Shown here: positions 1 through 5,220 of the stretch, in pieces | How positions within the stretch are numbered: position 1 is the first letter of the stretch | Layout: each line of letters begins with the position of its first letter | DNA from: Clostridiaceae bacterium | GTDB taxonomy: Bacteria > Bacillota > Clostridia > UBA1212 > DUPL01 | NCBI GenBank assembly: GCA_012522035.1 | Contig: JAAYLF010000387.1 | Location: 1-7,618, forward strand | Direction: 5' to 3' | DNA length: 7,618 nt | Notes under the pieces: generated by a model | Told to the model about the DNA's origin: nothing | The model's database searches: none | The model's input: the letters and a program-made list of their open reading frames with translations, nothing else | Program-made: the position numbers and the translations under genes

Positions 1-74
1 AACAAGACAAAGATAAAGTGTATTAGAAGGATCAATAAAATACCGTGCCAGTTAATTTAAGATTTGAAATAAAC
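1..74. other. Left edge with no identifiable gene
   Basis: No gene can be named here. Two plus-strand frames are open from the window edge. One ends at a TAG at 22-24 with a hydrophilic tail (QDKDKVY), and the other ends at a TAA at 58-60. Either could be the C-terminus of a gene converging on htpG, but the stretch is too short to choose. The hairpin just to the right would suit a shared terminator for such a convergent pair. Confidence 0.3.
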
Positions 75-111
75 TAAGAGATCGCAACAAAACATGTATT
101 GCGATCTCTTA
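75..111 (-). terminator. Intrinsic terminator of htpG, possibly bidirectional
   Basis: Bases 75-87 and 99-111 form a perfect 13-bp stem (TAAGAGATCGCAA with its complement) around an 11-base loop. It lies 19 bases beyond the htpG stop codon. Read on the minus strand it is followed by a T-rich stretch (AGTTTATTTC), as expected for rho-independent termination, although the T run is interrupted. On the plus strand no T run follows, so activity on a convergent transcript is less certain. Confidence 0.75.
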
Positions 112-129
112 AGTTAATGACATTGGGCC

Positions 130-2016
130 TCAGGCCTCTTTTTTTGATATCATTGCAAGGATTTTGCTTGTTCTTTCAATAAATCTTGTCATGTCTTCCG
201 CTTCGAGAGGTTTATGCGCAAGCAGTGCAAGGTCGTAAATCTGTCCGCAGAGAAGATCCAGTTCTTCCTTCTTTGATTCGTCATCCTTGATAGCACAAAG
301 ATGCTCGATAACAGGATTTCCTGCATTAAGGACAAGAGTCACATCTTCATCCATTGGCATGGACAGAGCTCCATACATTTTCATCATTTCCTGCATGCGC
401 CTTCCTTCTTCGGAAAGAGTTAGAATGGCAGGTATGCTGCTCTTAAGATTCTCAACCTTTATCTTCAACTTCTCGTTATTGGCTACTTTTTTAAAGAGTT
501 CCTCCAGTGATGTGCCAATGCTGTCGAGTTCCTCCCTTGACTTGTCGGTGTCGGTTTTCAAGGCGTTTGCCACATCCGAGTCAACCCTTACAAATCTTAC
601 CTTGTTCTTGCTTTTTACCTCAATCATCTGCATGAATGGAACGTCCACCGGTCCGTCCATGACAAAGACTTTGGTTCCGCTGTCGCTGAACATTTTTACA
701 TACTGGGACTGCTGGGCAGCGTTGTCCACATAGTAGAATGTTTTATCGTCCTTGTCTTTTACGCTGTCGAGGTATTCCTCTTCAGTTAGATATGTGTTGT
801 CACAAGTCTTGTAGATTATGGACTTTTTGACCCTGTCATGGAATTTCTCATCCTTAAGACAACCAAATTTTATAAACGGGTTGATGTCTTCCCAATATTT
901 TTCGTAGGACTCCCTTTCGGTCTTGAACAAGCCGTTTATTTTGTCCGCCACCTTTTTTGTAATGTGGGAGTTTATGGTTTTTACGCAGTCATCGTCCTGC
1001 AAAAAGCTTCTTGATACATTAAGAGGCAGATCAGGGCAATCGATTACTCCCTTGAGCAGCATGAGGAACTCAGGAATCAACTCTTTAATATTATCCGCAA
1101 CAAAAACCTGATTGTAGAAAATCTTGATGGTTCCCTCAAGGCTGTCATAGGGCAGCTTTAGTTTTGGGAAGTAGAGTATGCCTTTTAGGTTGTACGGATA
1201 ATCCATGTTGAGGTGAATCCAAAACAGAGGATCGTTGAAGTCCATAAATACCTTTTTGTAGAACTCCTTGTATTCCTCGTCGGTGCAGTCGTTTGGATTC
1301 TTCAACCAAAGAGGATTCGGATCATTAATTGGCTTTGGCTTGTCTTCTTCTGTTTCTTCCTTTTTGTCCTTCTTTTCATTGACATCTATGAAATACACGT
1401 CAACAGGCAGGAAAGAAAAGTATTTTCTCAGTGTCTCTCTTAGTTTGTATTTATCGAGAAACTCCTTGCTGTCGTCTGCTATGTGCATTGTAACATATGT
1501 TCCGCGCCTGTCGATTTTTTTCGAAGGGCTTATGGAATAGTCCATGCCTGTATTGCTTTCCCAGTGAATGGGTTCTGCTCCTTCCACCCAGGACAGGGTG
1601 TCTATTTCCACCTTTTTGGACACCATGAAGGAAGAGTAGAAACCAAGACCGAAATGGCCAATGATTTGTGACTCGTCGGTTTTTCCTTCATATTTCTCAA
1701 CAAAATCTTTCACGCCGGAAAAAGCAATCTGGTTTATATACTTCAGAACTTCTTCTTCTGTCATGCCGATGCCGTTGTCATAAACCGTAATGGTTTTCTT
1801 TTTCTTGTCCAGCAGGACTTCTATTTTCCAGTTCATTTCCTCATCAGGCAAATCCGCTTCGCCTATGGAAACCAGTTTTTTCATCTTGCTTATGGCGTCG
1901 CATGCGTTTGATACGATTTCCCTGATGAAAATGTCCTTTTCTGAATAGAGCCATTTTTTAATAATTGGGAATATATTTTCAGTGCTTATAGATACATAAC
2001 CACTCTTTGTTTCCAT
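130..2016 (-). CDS. htpG: Molecular chaperone HtpG (bacterial Hsp90)
   Basis: HtpG is a cytosolic, dimeric, ATP-driven chaperone that remodels client proteins late in folding and under stress. The 628-residue length is normal for the family. The N-terminal GHKL ATPase domain is clear: the N-box carries E33 and N37 (REIVSNACDA), then DNGIGM at 80-85 and GHFGLGFYSSF at 120-130. A charged linker rich in K, E and D (about 213-229) leads into the middle domain, where NVSRSFLQ (333-340) places the ATPase-activating arginine at R336. The C-terminal dimerisation domain fills roughly 510-628. The ATG start is supported by an AGGAGG ribosome binding site at 2023-2028, six bases away. The N-terminal helix (NIFPIIKKWLYSEKDIF) departs somewhat from the enterobacterial sequence. 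The gene is transcribed alone, away from the rest of the window. Confidence 0.97.
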   Translation of the reverse strand: METKSGYVSISTENIFPIIKKWLYSEKDIFIREIVSNACDAISKMKKLVSIGEADLPDEEMNWKIEVLLDKKKKTITVYDNGIGMTEEEVLKYINQIAFSGVKDFVEKYEGKTDESQIIGHFGLGFYSSFMVSKKVEIDTLSWVEGAEPIHWESNTGMDYSISPSKKIDRRGTYVTMHIADDSKEFLDKYKLRETLRKYFSFLPVDVYFIDVNEKKDKKEETEEDKPKPINDPNPLWLKNPNDCTDEEYKEFYKKVFMDFNDPLFWIHLNMDYPYNLKGILYFPKLKLPYDSLEGTIKIFYNQVFVADNIKELIPEFLMLLKGVIDCPDLPLNVSRSFLQDDDCVKTINSHITKKVADKINGLFKTERESYEKYWEDINPFIKFGCLKDEKFHDRVKKSIIYKTCDNTYLTEEEYLDSVKDKDDKTFYYVDNAAQQSQYVKMFSDSGTKVFVMDGPVDVPFMQMIEVKSKNKVRFVRVDSDVANALKTDTDKSREELDSIGTSLEELFKKVANNEKLKIKVENLKSSIPAILTLSEEGRRMQEMMKMYGALSMPMDEDVTLVLNAGNPVIEHLCAIKDDESKKEELDLLCGQIYDLALLAHKPLEAEDMTRFIERTSKILAMISKKEA

Positions 2017-2028
2017 TCTTATCCTCCT

Positions 2029-2070
2029 CAGCTGTTATACTCTCAAAAAGAAATTATATACTAACAGCTG
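2029..2070. repeat. 9-bp inverted repeat bracketing the htpG -10 and start site
   Basis: CAGCTGTTA at 2029-2037 is perfectly inverted as TAACAGCTG at 2062-2070. The right arm lies in the -35/-10 spacer of the htpG promoter, and the left arm lies in the leader, touching the ribosome binding site. Arm centres are 33 bp apart, about three helical turns, and each arm contains the self-complementary hexamer CAGCTG. The transcript carries only one arm, so the pair would act as DNA, for example as a repressor operator. The binding protein is unknown. Confidence 0.5.
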
Positions 2071-2081
2071 ATAAAAATCAA
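2053..2081 (-). promoter_or_regulatory. Sigma-A type promoter of htpG
   Basis: On the minus strand TTGATT (2076-2081, 4 of 6 matches to TTGACA) stands 17 bases from a perfect TATAAT (2053-2058). The start site is predicted near 2046-2047, giving a 5' leader of about 30 bases up to the ATG at 2016. There is no CIRCE element (TTAGCACTC-N9-GAGTGCTAA), so HrcA control is not indicated. The GAAAAGG element described for B. subtilis htpG is also not seen downstream of the -10. Confidence 0.8.
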
Positions 2082-2177
2082 ATATGAAGGCGTTGTGTAC
2101 ATGTGCATATGTTTCCTGGCCTTGATTGCAGTAGAATATTTCAACTTTTGTGCGGTATTTGCGGGAAAGGACGTCTG
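2082..2177. other. Spacer upstream of htpG with no recognised gene
   Basis: Between the htpG promoter and the stop codon of the broken gene I see no open frame of note and no terminator. The only structure is a 12-bp near-palindrome, TGTACATGTGCA, at 2096-2107, about 15 bases upstream of the htpG -35. It has one symmetric mismatch pair and could be an operator or chance. Confidence 0.4.
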
Positions 2178-2494
2178 CTAACAATAATGCACTCCGGGAT
2201 CTTCATGGTATGATACCTTGTTTGTGGCGTATACGACAACCTTGTAAAATGATGGATCAGAGATTTCTTTCATTTCCCCCTGCATGGTTGATTCATCGAG
2301 CAAAAAGTTAATCTCGTCTTCGGTTTTGCTGCCGAATAAGGTTTACCATTTGCCCGGGTATCAAGGACTTCCTTTTTAAATACTTTTGTATTCAATTTGC
2401 GATTGCATGTCATGGGTCTTATATCATACAAATCGTTTTTATAGATAAGGTATGGTTTCACATAAAAAATCAAACTGCTTCTTTCCGTTTGCAT
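2178..2494 (-). pseudogene. Frameshifted small gene of unknown function
   Basis: I do not recognise this protein. One minus-strand frame runs from an ATG at 2494 through YVKPYLIYKNDLYDI and KVFKKEVLDTRANGK to about 2345. A second frame, entered near 2342, runs without a stop to a TAG at 2178-2180 and reads LFGSKTEDEINFLL, then EISDPSFYKVVVYATNK, ending HEDPGVHYC. Both halves have protein-like composition and join naturally as ...ANGK-x-LFGSK... if one base is restored at about 2340-2346. The first frame instead runs past the junction as low-quality sequence to a stop at about 2270. No slippery heptamer is visible, so programmed frameshifting is unlikely; a degraded gene or a sequencing error fits better. 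The start is uncertain because AAGGAG abuts the ATG with no spacer. The intact product would have been about 95-105 residues. Confidence 0.5.
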
Positions 2495-2510
2495 CTCCTT
2501 GTGGTATAAT
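2482..2510 (+). promoter_or_regulatory. Extended -10 promoter of the DUF881 operon
   Basis: A perfect TATAAT at 2505-2510 is preceded by TG one base away (TGGTATAAT), which makes an extended -10. The -35 position 17 bases upstream (2482-2487, TTTCCG) is poor, as is common with extended -10 promoters. The start is expected near 2517-2519, so the leader would be only about 18 bases and begin just before the ribosome binding site. The promoter lies over the 5' end of the broken minus-strand gene. Confidence 0.6.
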
Positions 2511-2535
2511 TGCTTTGTAGAAGGGGTTGCTTTGT
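2510..2535 (+). repeat. 9-bp direct repeat around the ribosome binding site
   Basis: TTGCTTTGT occurs at 2510-2518 and again at 2527-2535, 17 bases apart. The first copy spans the predicted transcription start. The second directly precedes the ATG of the first DUF881 gene, with the Shine-Dalgarno AGAAGGGG between them. It may be a small duplication or a paired binding site. Confidence 0.4.
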
Positions 2536-3267
2536 ATGTTCTCTTTTTTTAAGCAAAAATTAACTGTTAAGGAAAAAATAATAGTCATGGTATGCATGCT
2601 GCTGCTTGGAGCAGTTCTTTCCATGCAGACAAGAGCTGTCTATGAAAGCAGGCAGCAGGAAGAAGCTGAAAAGCAGAAAGAGCTCAATGAATACCTGGAA
2701 AAAATAAATGAGCTGAACGAAGAGATCCAAACCCTTACAAGCGACATTACCACCTTGAGGGACAGATACACCATTTATCTTAAAAACTTGGAGCAGAATG
2801 AGCCTGTATTTTACAACAGGTTGAAGTATCTGAACGACAGCATCCAGGAATTCAGGCTGTATGCCGGTCTTACAAATGTGAAGGGTCCAGGCATAGAGAT
2901 AAGGATGGACGATGGTGAATTCGACATGATAGTGCACGACTCCTTCCTGTACGAACTGGTGAATGAGCTGAGGGCCGCAGGAGCTCAGGCAATAGAAGTC
3001 AACGGCAAAAGAGTGGTTATATGTACGGAGTTTTTGTGTATTGGCCCCTCCATAAGAGTTAATGACGAAGGAGTGTTTGCTCCGTTTGTAATCAAGGCCA
3101 TAGGGGATCCGGCGGTGCTAGAAAGAAGGGTAAAGGAAAGCTTTATATACAAAAGGATTGTGTCTGACAATTACAGAATTGATGTAAAGCGGTATGACGA
3201 AATATTTATTCGGAAGTATAACGATGATTATTACAAGAAATTAAAGTTCCTGACCGAAACAGAGTAA
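2536..3267 (+). CDS. DUF881 family membrane-anchored coiled-coil protein, copy 1
   Basis: This 243-residue protein has a single N-terminal membrane segment (about 15-31, IIVMVCMLLLGAVLSM), a charged coiled coil (about 36-105) and a C-terminal DUF881 domain (about 106-225). The family signatures are FRLYAGLTNVKGPGIEI, LVNELRAAGAQAIEVNGKR and the final KAIGDP. Topology should be N-in with the domain outside the cytoplasm. The family includes B. subtilis YlxW/YlxX and proteins near division genes in Actinobacteria; the molecular role is not settled, and a cell-envelope or division role is an inference from context. The ATG at 2536 is preferred over the TTG at 2527 because AAGGGG (2521-2526) stands nine bases before it. 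The tail after residue 205 is basic and tyrosine-rich, unlike copy 2. The next gene follows 15 bases later. Confidence 0.88.
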   Translation: MFSFFKQKLTVKEKIIVMVCMLLLGAVLSMQTRAVYESRQQEEAEKQKELNEYLEKINELNEEIQTLTSDITTLRDRYTIYLKNLEQNEPVFYNRLKYLNDSIQEFRLYAGLTNVKGPGIEIRMDDGEFDMIVHDSFLYELVNELRAAGAQAIEVNGKRVVICTEFLCIGPSIRVNDEGVFAPFVIKAIGDPAVLERRVKESFIYKRIVSDNYRIDVKRYDEIFIRKYNDDYYKKLKFLTETE

Positions 3268-3282
3268 AAAAGAGGGATTAAA

Positions 3283-4032
3283 ATGAGTGAGAAAATTATG
3301 CAGGAAGACAAAAAAATAAACAAGAGAATAAGAAGGGCAAAAGTGGTAAGAACATCTGCCATTACTTTTGTGTGCTTCGTACTTGGAATCCTGATTGCAA
3401 TGCAGTACAAGAACATAAGGGAAATCAAGGCGAATGAGGAAAGGTCCTACAACTCCTTGTATGAATACCAGAAGGAGCTTATAAAGCTGCAGGAGGAAGT
3501 GGACAAACTGACTCAGGAAAAAGCGGAATTGCAAAAAAAGGTTGACCTGTTCGAGCACGGAAGCTACCAGCAGCAGATTGAGCACCTGGAAAAAGAGCTT
3601 AAGAATGTCAAGCTTTTTGCCGGGCTTACAAAGGTAAAAGGGTCAGGAATAGAAATTATTATAGAACTTACGGATCCTTCTACATTGGAAAATATTGCGG
3701 CAGCACTGCTCATGCTCATAAATGAGCTTAAGGCCTCCACTGCTCAAGCCATAGCCATAAATGGTGTAAGAATCGGGGCTATGAGCGAGGTAAGGGTGGT
3801 TGCCACATCCCTTGTCATAGACGGTCAGGTTTACGGTCAACCCATCCGCATAGCAGCCATCGGGGACCAGAACAACCTTCTTGGCATACTCTCTACCACA
3901 AGAGCACTGGTAGATCATATCGGGAAATTCGGAGCAGTTACAATAACTCCTAGAGACAACCTCATACTGGATGCCTATGACTTTGAAAAAGTTGAAAGGT
4001 ACACAAGCAAGCTGACGCCAGTGGAAGAATAG
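3283..4032 (+). CDS. DUF881 family membrane-anchored coiled-coil protein, copy 2
   Basis: This is a tandem paralogue of the preceding gene, with 249 residues. It has a basic N-terminus (KRIRRAK), one membrane segment (about 23-41), a long coiled coil (about 45-110, QEEVDKLTQEKAELQKK) and a DUF881 domain from about 109. Matching signatures are VKLFAGLTKVKGSGIEI, LINELKASTAQAIAINGVR and IRIAAIGD. It is closer than copy 1 to the usual family pattern (RIGAMSEVRV). AGAGGG at 3271-3276 sets the ATG start six bases on. It is the last gene of its operon: a strong terminator starts 24 bases after the stop. The two proteins may pair through their coiled coils, which is inference. No function can be given beyond a likely envelope-associated role. 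Confidence 0.9.
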   Translation: MSEKIMQEDKKINKRIRRAKVVRTSAITFVCFVLGILIAMQYKNIREIKANEERSYNSLYEYQKELIKLQEEVDKLTQEKAELQKKVDLFEHGSYQQQIEHLEKELKNVKLFAGLTKVKGSGIEIIIELTDPSTLENIAAALLMLINELKASTAQAIAINGVRIGAMSEVRVVATSLVIDGQVYGQPIRIAAIGDQNNLLGILSTTRALVDHIGKFGAVTITPRDNLILDAYDFEKVERYTSKLTPVEE

Positions 4033-4045
4033 AATGTGGGACATA

Positions 4046-4074
4046 GAATAATTTGCCTCCTTTTTGCATATCTT
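4046..4074 (+). promoter_or_regulatory. Candidate sporulation (sigma-E-like) promoter for pdaA
   Basis: GAATAAT (4046-4052) and CATATCTT (4067-4074) are 14 bases apart and resemble the sigma-E pattern, which has an ATA-containing -35 and a CATACAAT-like -10, with 6 of 8 matches in the -10. A start near 4081 would fall in the loop of the terminator hairpin, so the RNA would lack the first stem arm and leave the pdaA ribosome binding site free. The match is imperfect and the region is AT-rich. The idea rests partly on the sporulation genes downstream. Confidence 0.35.
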
Positions 4075-4108
4075 TACAGAGACATGTATGCAAAAGGGAG
4101 GTTTTTTT
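4056..4108 (+). terminator. Intrinsic terminator of the DUF881 operon, overlapping the pdaA ribosome binding site
   Basis: Bases 4056-4070 pair with 4087-4101 in a 15-bp stem with one G-U pair (4061 with 4096), around a 16-base loop. Seven T residues follow at 4102-4108. This is a textbook rho-independent terminator placed 24 bases after the second DUF881 stop. Its 3' arm ends in GGGAGG, the pdaA Shine-Dalgarno, and the T run is the spacer to the GTG at 4109. Confidence 0.88.
4096..4101 (+). promoter_or_regulatory. pdaA ribosome binding site inside the terminator stem
   Basis: GGGAGG stands seven bases before the GTG at 4109 and decides that start. An upstream TTG at 4064 would extend the frame by 15 residues, but it lies in the terminator's first arm and has no ribosome binding site. 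In read-through RNA these six bases would be fully paired with 4056-4061. Confidence 0.8.
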
Positions 4109-4957
4109 GTGCATAAATTGAGAATAATTGGACCTGTCATACTGCTTCTAACCATTCTTTCCTTTCCTTTGATACTGCATTTCAACAGGACAAAGAAAGA
4201 ATATGCAGTGTACGTAAATGAAATAGAGACTGGCAACAGCATCATGGTCAACGGGAACATGATATTCAGATGGGGGCTCAAACGCAACAAGGACGGCAGG
4301 CCGCCGGAAGTCGGCACAAAGGAAGTTGAGATGCTGTATAAATATGGGGGGAAATACATAGGCGACACATCGGAAAAGAAGATATACCTTACATTTGACG
4401 AAGGATACGAACAAGGGTACACCGAGAAAATACTGAATGTTCTTAGGGACAATGATGTAAAGGCGGTATTCTTTGTTACAGGACCATACCTGGATAAAAA
4501 CCCGGAACTCATCCGCAGGATGGTGGAGGAAGGACATGAGGTGGGCAATCATACGGTAAACCATTACTCTTTGCCTACCAAGTCTGCCACAATAATCGAG
4601 CAGGAAATACTGGAGCTGGACCGGGTGTTTTATGAGAAATATGGAAAGCATATGAGGATGTTGAGACCGCCAAGGGGGGAATATGATGAAAAGACCCTTA
4701 AAGTAGCGAAGAACTTGAACCATACCTGCATACTGTGGAGTTTTGCATATCAGGATTGGCTGGTTGACAAGCAAAAAGGTGCGGACTACGCCTACAAGAT
4801 GATTATGGATCATGTGCATAACGGTGCGGTTTTGCTTCTTCATGCCGTGTCAAAAGACAATGCCGATGCTCTTGACAGGGTAATAAAGGATTTAAAGCAG
4901 CAGGGATACACCTTTGGAACACCTGATGAACTTATGAATTTGTCCGTGGGGAGGTAG
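4109..4957 (+). CDS. pdaA: Muramic-delta-lactam de-N-acetylase PdaA
   Basis: PdaA removes the N-acetyl group from muramic acid in spore cortex peptidoglycan after CwlD has cleaved the stem peptide, leading to the delta-lactam needed for germination. From the GTG start it has 282 residues. An N-terminal hydrophobic segment (about 5-24, signal or anchor) is followed by the NodB-type polysaccharide deacetylase domain from about residue 90. Motifs are LTFDEGYEQGYT (catalytic base D97), the metal-binding NHTVNH (H148 and H152), RPPRGEY (186-192), WSFAYQDW (210-217) and LLHAVSKDNADALD (catalytic H245). The RPPRGEY, YQDW and AVSKDNADALD wording matches the PdaA subfamily closely, which separates it from generic NodB enzymes. 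The position after D97 is E, where canonical NodB has D and B. subtilis PdaA has N. The yqfC ribosome binding site lies within its last codons. Confidence 0.93.
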   Translation: MHKLRIIGPVILLLTILSFPLILHFNRTKKEYAVYVNEIETGNSIMVNGNMIFRWGLKRNKDGRPPEVGTKEVEMLYKYGGKYIGDTSEKKIYLTFDEGYEQGYTEKILNVLRDNDVKAVFFVTGPYLDKNPELIRRMVEEGHEVGNHTVNHYSLPTKSATIIEQEILELDRVFYEKYGKHMRMLRPPRGEYDEKTLKVAKNLNHTCILWSFAYQDWLVDKQKGADYAYKMIMDHVHNGAVLLLHAVSKDNADALDRVIKDLKQQGYTFGTPDELMNLSVGR

Positions 4958-4963
4958 CTTTTT

Positions 4964-5209
4964 GTGAAGAGTGAGATTTTTGGTTTTCCTTCGGATGTTG
5001 TTACGGATACTCCATTAATCCGCTGGGTTGGAAAAACCACTGCCTGGGTCGTAAATCACAAAGGTCTGAAGGAATGCGACAACAGCAGTGTATTGATAAA
5101 TACAAAGCTTGGGAATGTGTTGATTCAAGGTGCGGATCTTTATATCAAGGAAATCAATGCGGAATGTCTTAGAATAGAAGGAAGAATAGCAAGCATATCA
5201 TACGTTTAA
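4964..5209 (+). CDS. yqfC: Sporulation protein YqfC
   Basis: This is an 81-residue member of the YabP/YqfC family, small proteins made in the mother cell under sigma-E in B. subtilis and without a defined biochemical activity. Family features seen are FPSDVVTDTPLIRWVG near the N-terminus, ENHKG-like VVNHKGL, and the closing pattern VLIQGADLYIKEI followed by LRIEGRIASISYV. The GTG start at 4964 has GGGGAGG (4948-4954) nine bases upstream, inside the end of pdaA, which suggests translational coupling. It is a little shorter at the N-terminus than the B. subtilis protein of about 93 residues, starting almost directly at the conserved core. Eleven bases separate it from yqfD, its usual partner. 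Confidence 0.88.
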   Translation: MKSEIFGFPSDVVTDTPLIRWVGKTTAWVVNHKGLKECDNSSVLINTKLGNVLIQGADLYIKEINAECLRIEGRIASISYV

Positions 5210-5220
5210 GAGGAAAGATT

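Noticed and set aside
123..146. GGCC-TCA-GGCC palindrome followed by a T run on the plus strand, over the htpG stop codon
   Set aside because: The stem is only four pairs with a three-base loop, and the T run is the complement of the lysine codons at the htpG C-terminus. It is too weak to call a second terminator.
2096..2107. Near-palindrome TGTACATGTGCA upstream of the htpG -35
   Set aside because: It is short, imperfect and built on the common ACATGT core; nothing else supports an operator.
2330..2350. Programmed -1 frameshift in the small minus-strand gene
   Set aside because: No X-XXY-YYZ slippery heptamer is present in the right frame and there is no obvious downstream stimulatory stem. 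A deletion or sequencing error is simpler.
4064..4108. TTG start at 4064 for pdaA, giving a 297-residue protein
   Set aside because: It would place coding sequence through the terminator hairpin and lacks a ribosome binding site. The GTG at 4109 has GGGAGG at seven bases and begins directly with the hydrophobic segment.
4033..4108. Riboswitch or attenuator ahead of pdaA
   Set aside because: Only 23 bases separate the upstream stop from the terminator stem. There is no room for an aptamer or an antiterminator, so a plain terminator with a masked ribosome binding site fits better.
3643..4548. 301-codon open frame on the minus strand across the second DUF881 gene and pdaA
   Set aside because: It runs antisense through two clearly conserved genes and a terminator, and its translation has no recognisable domain; it is a shadow frame.
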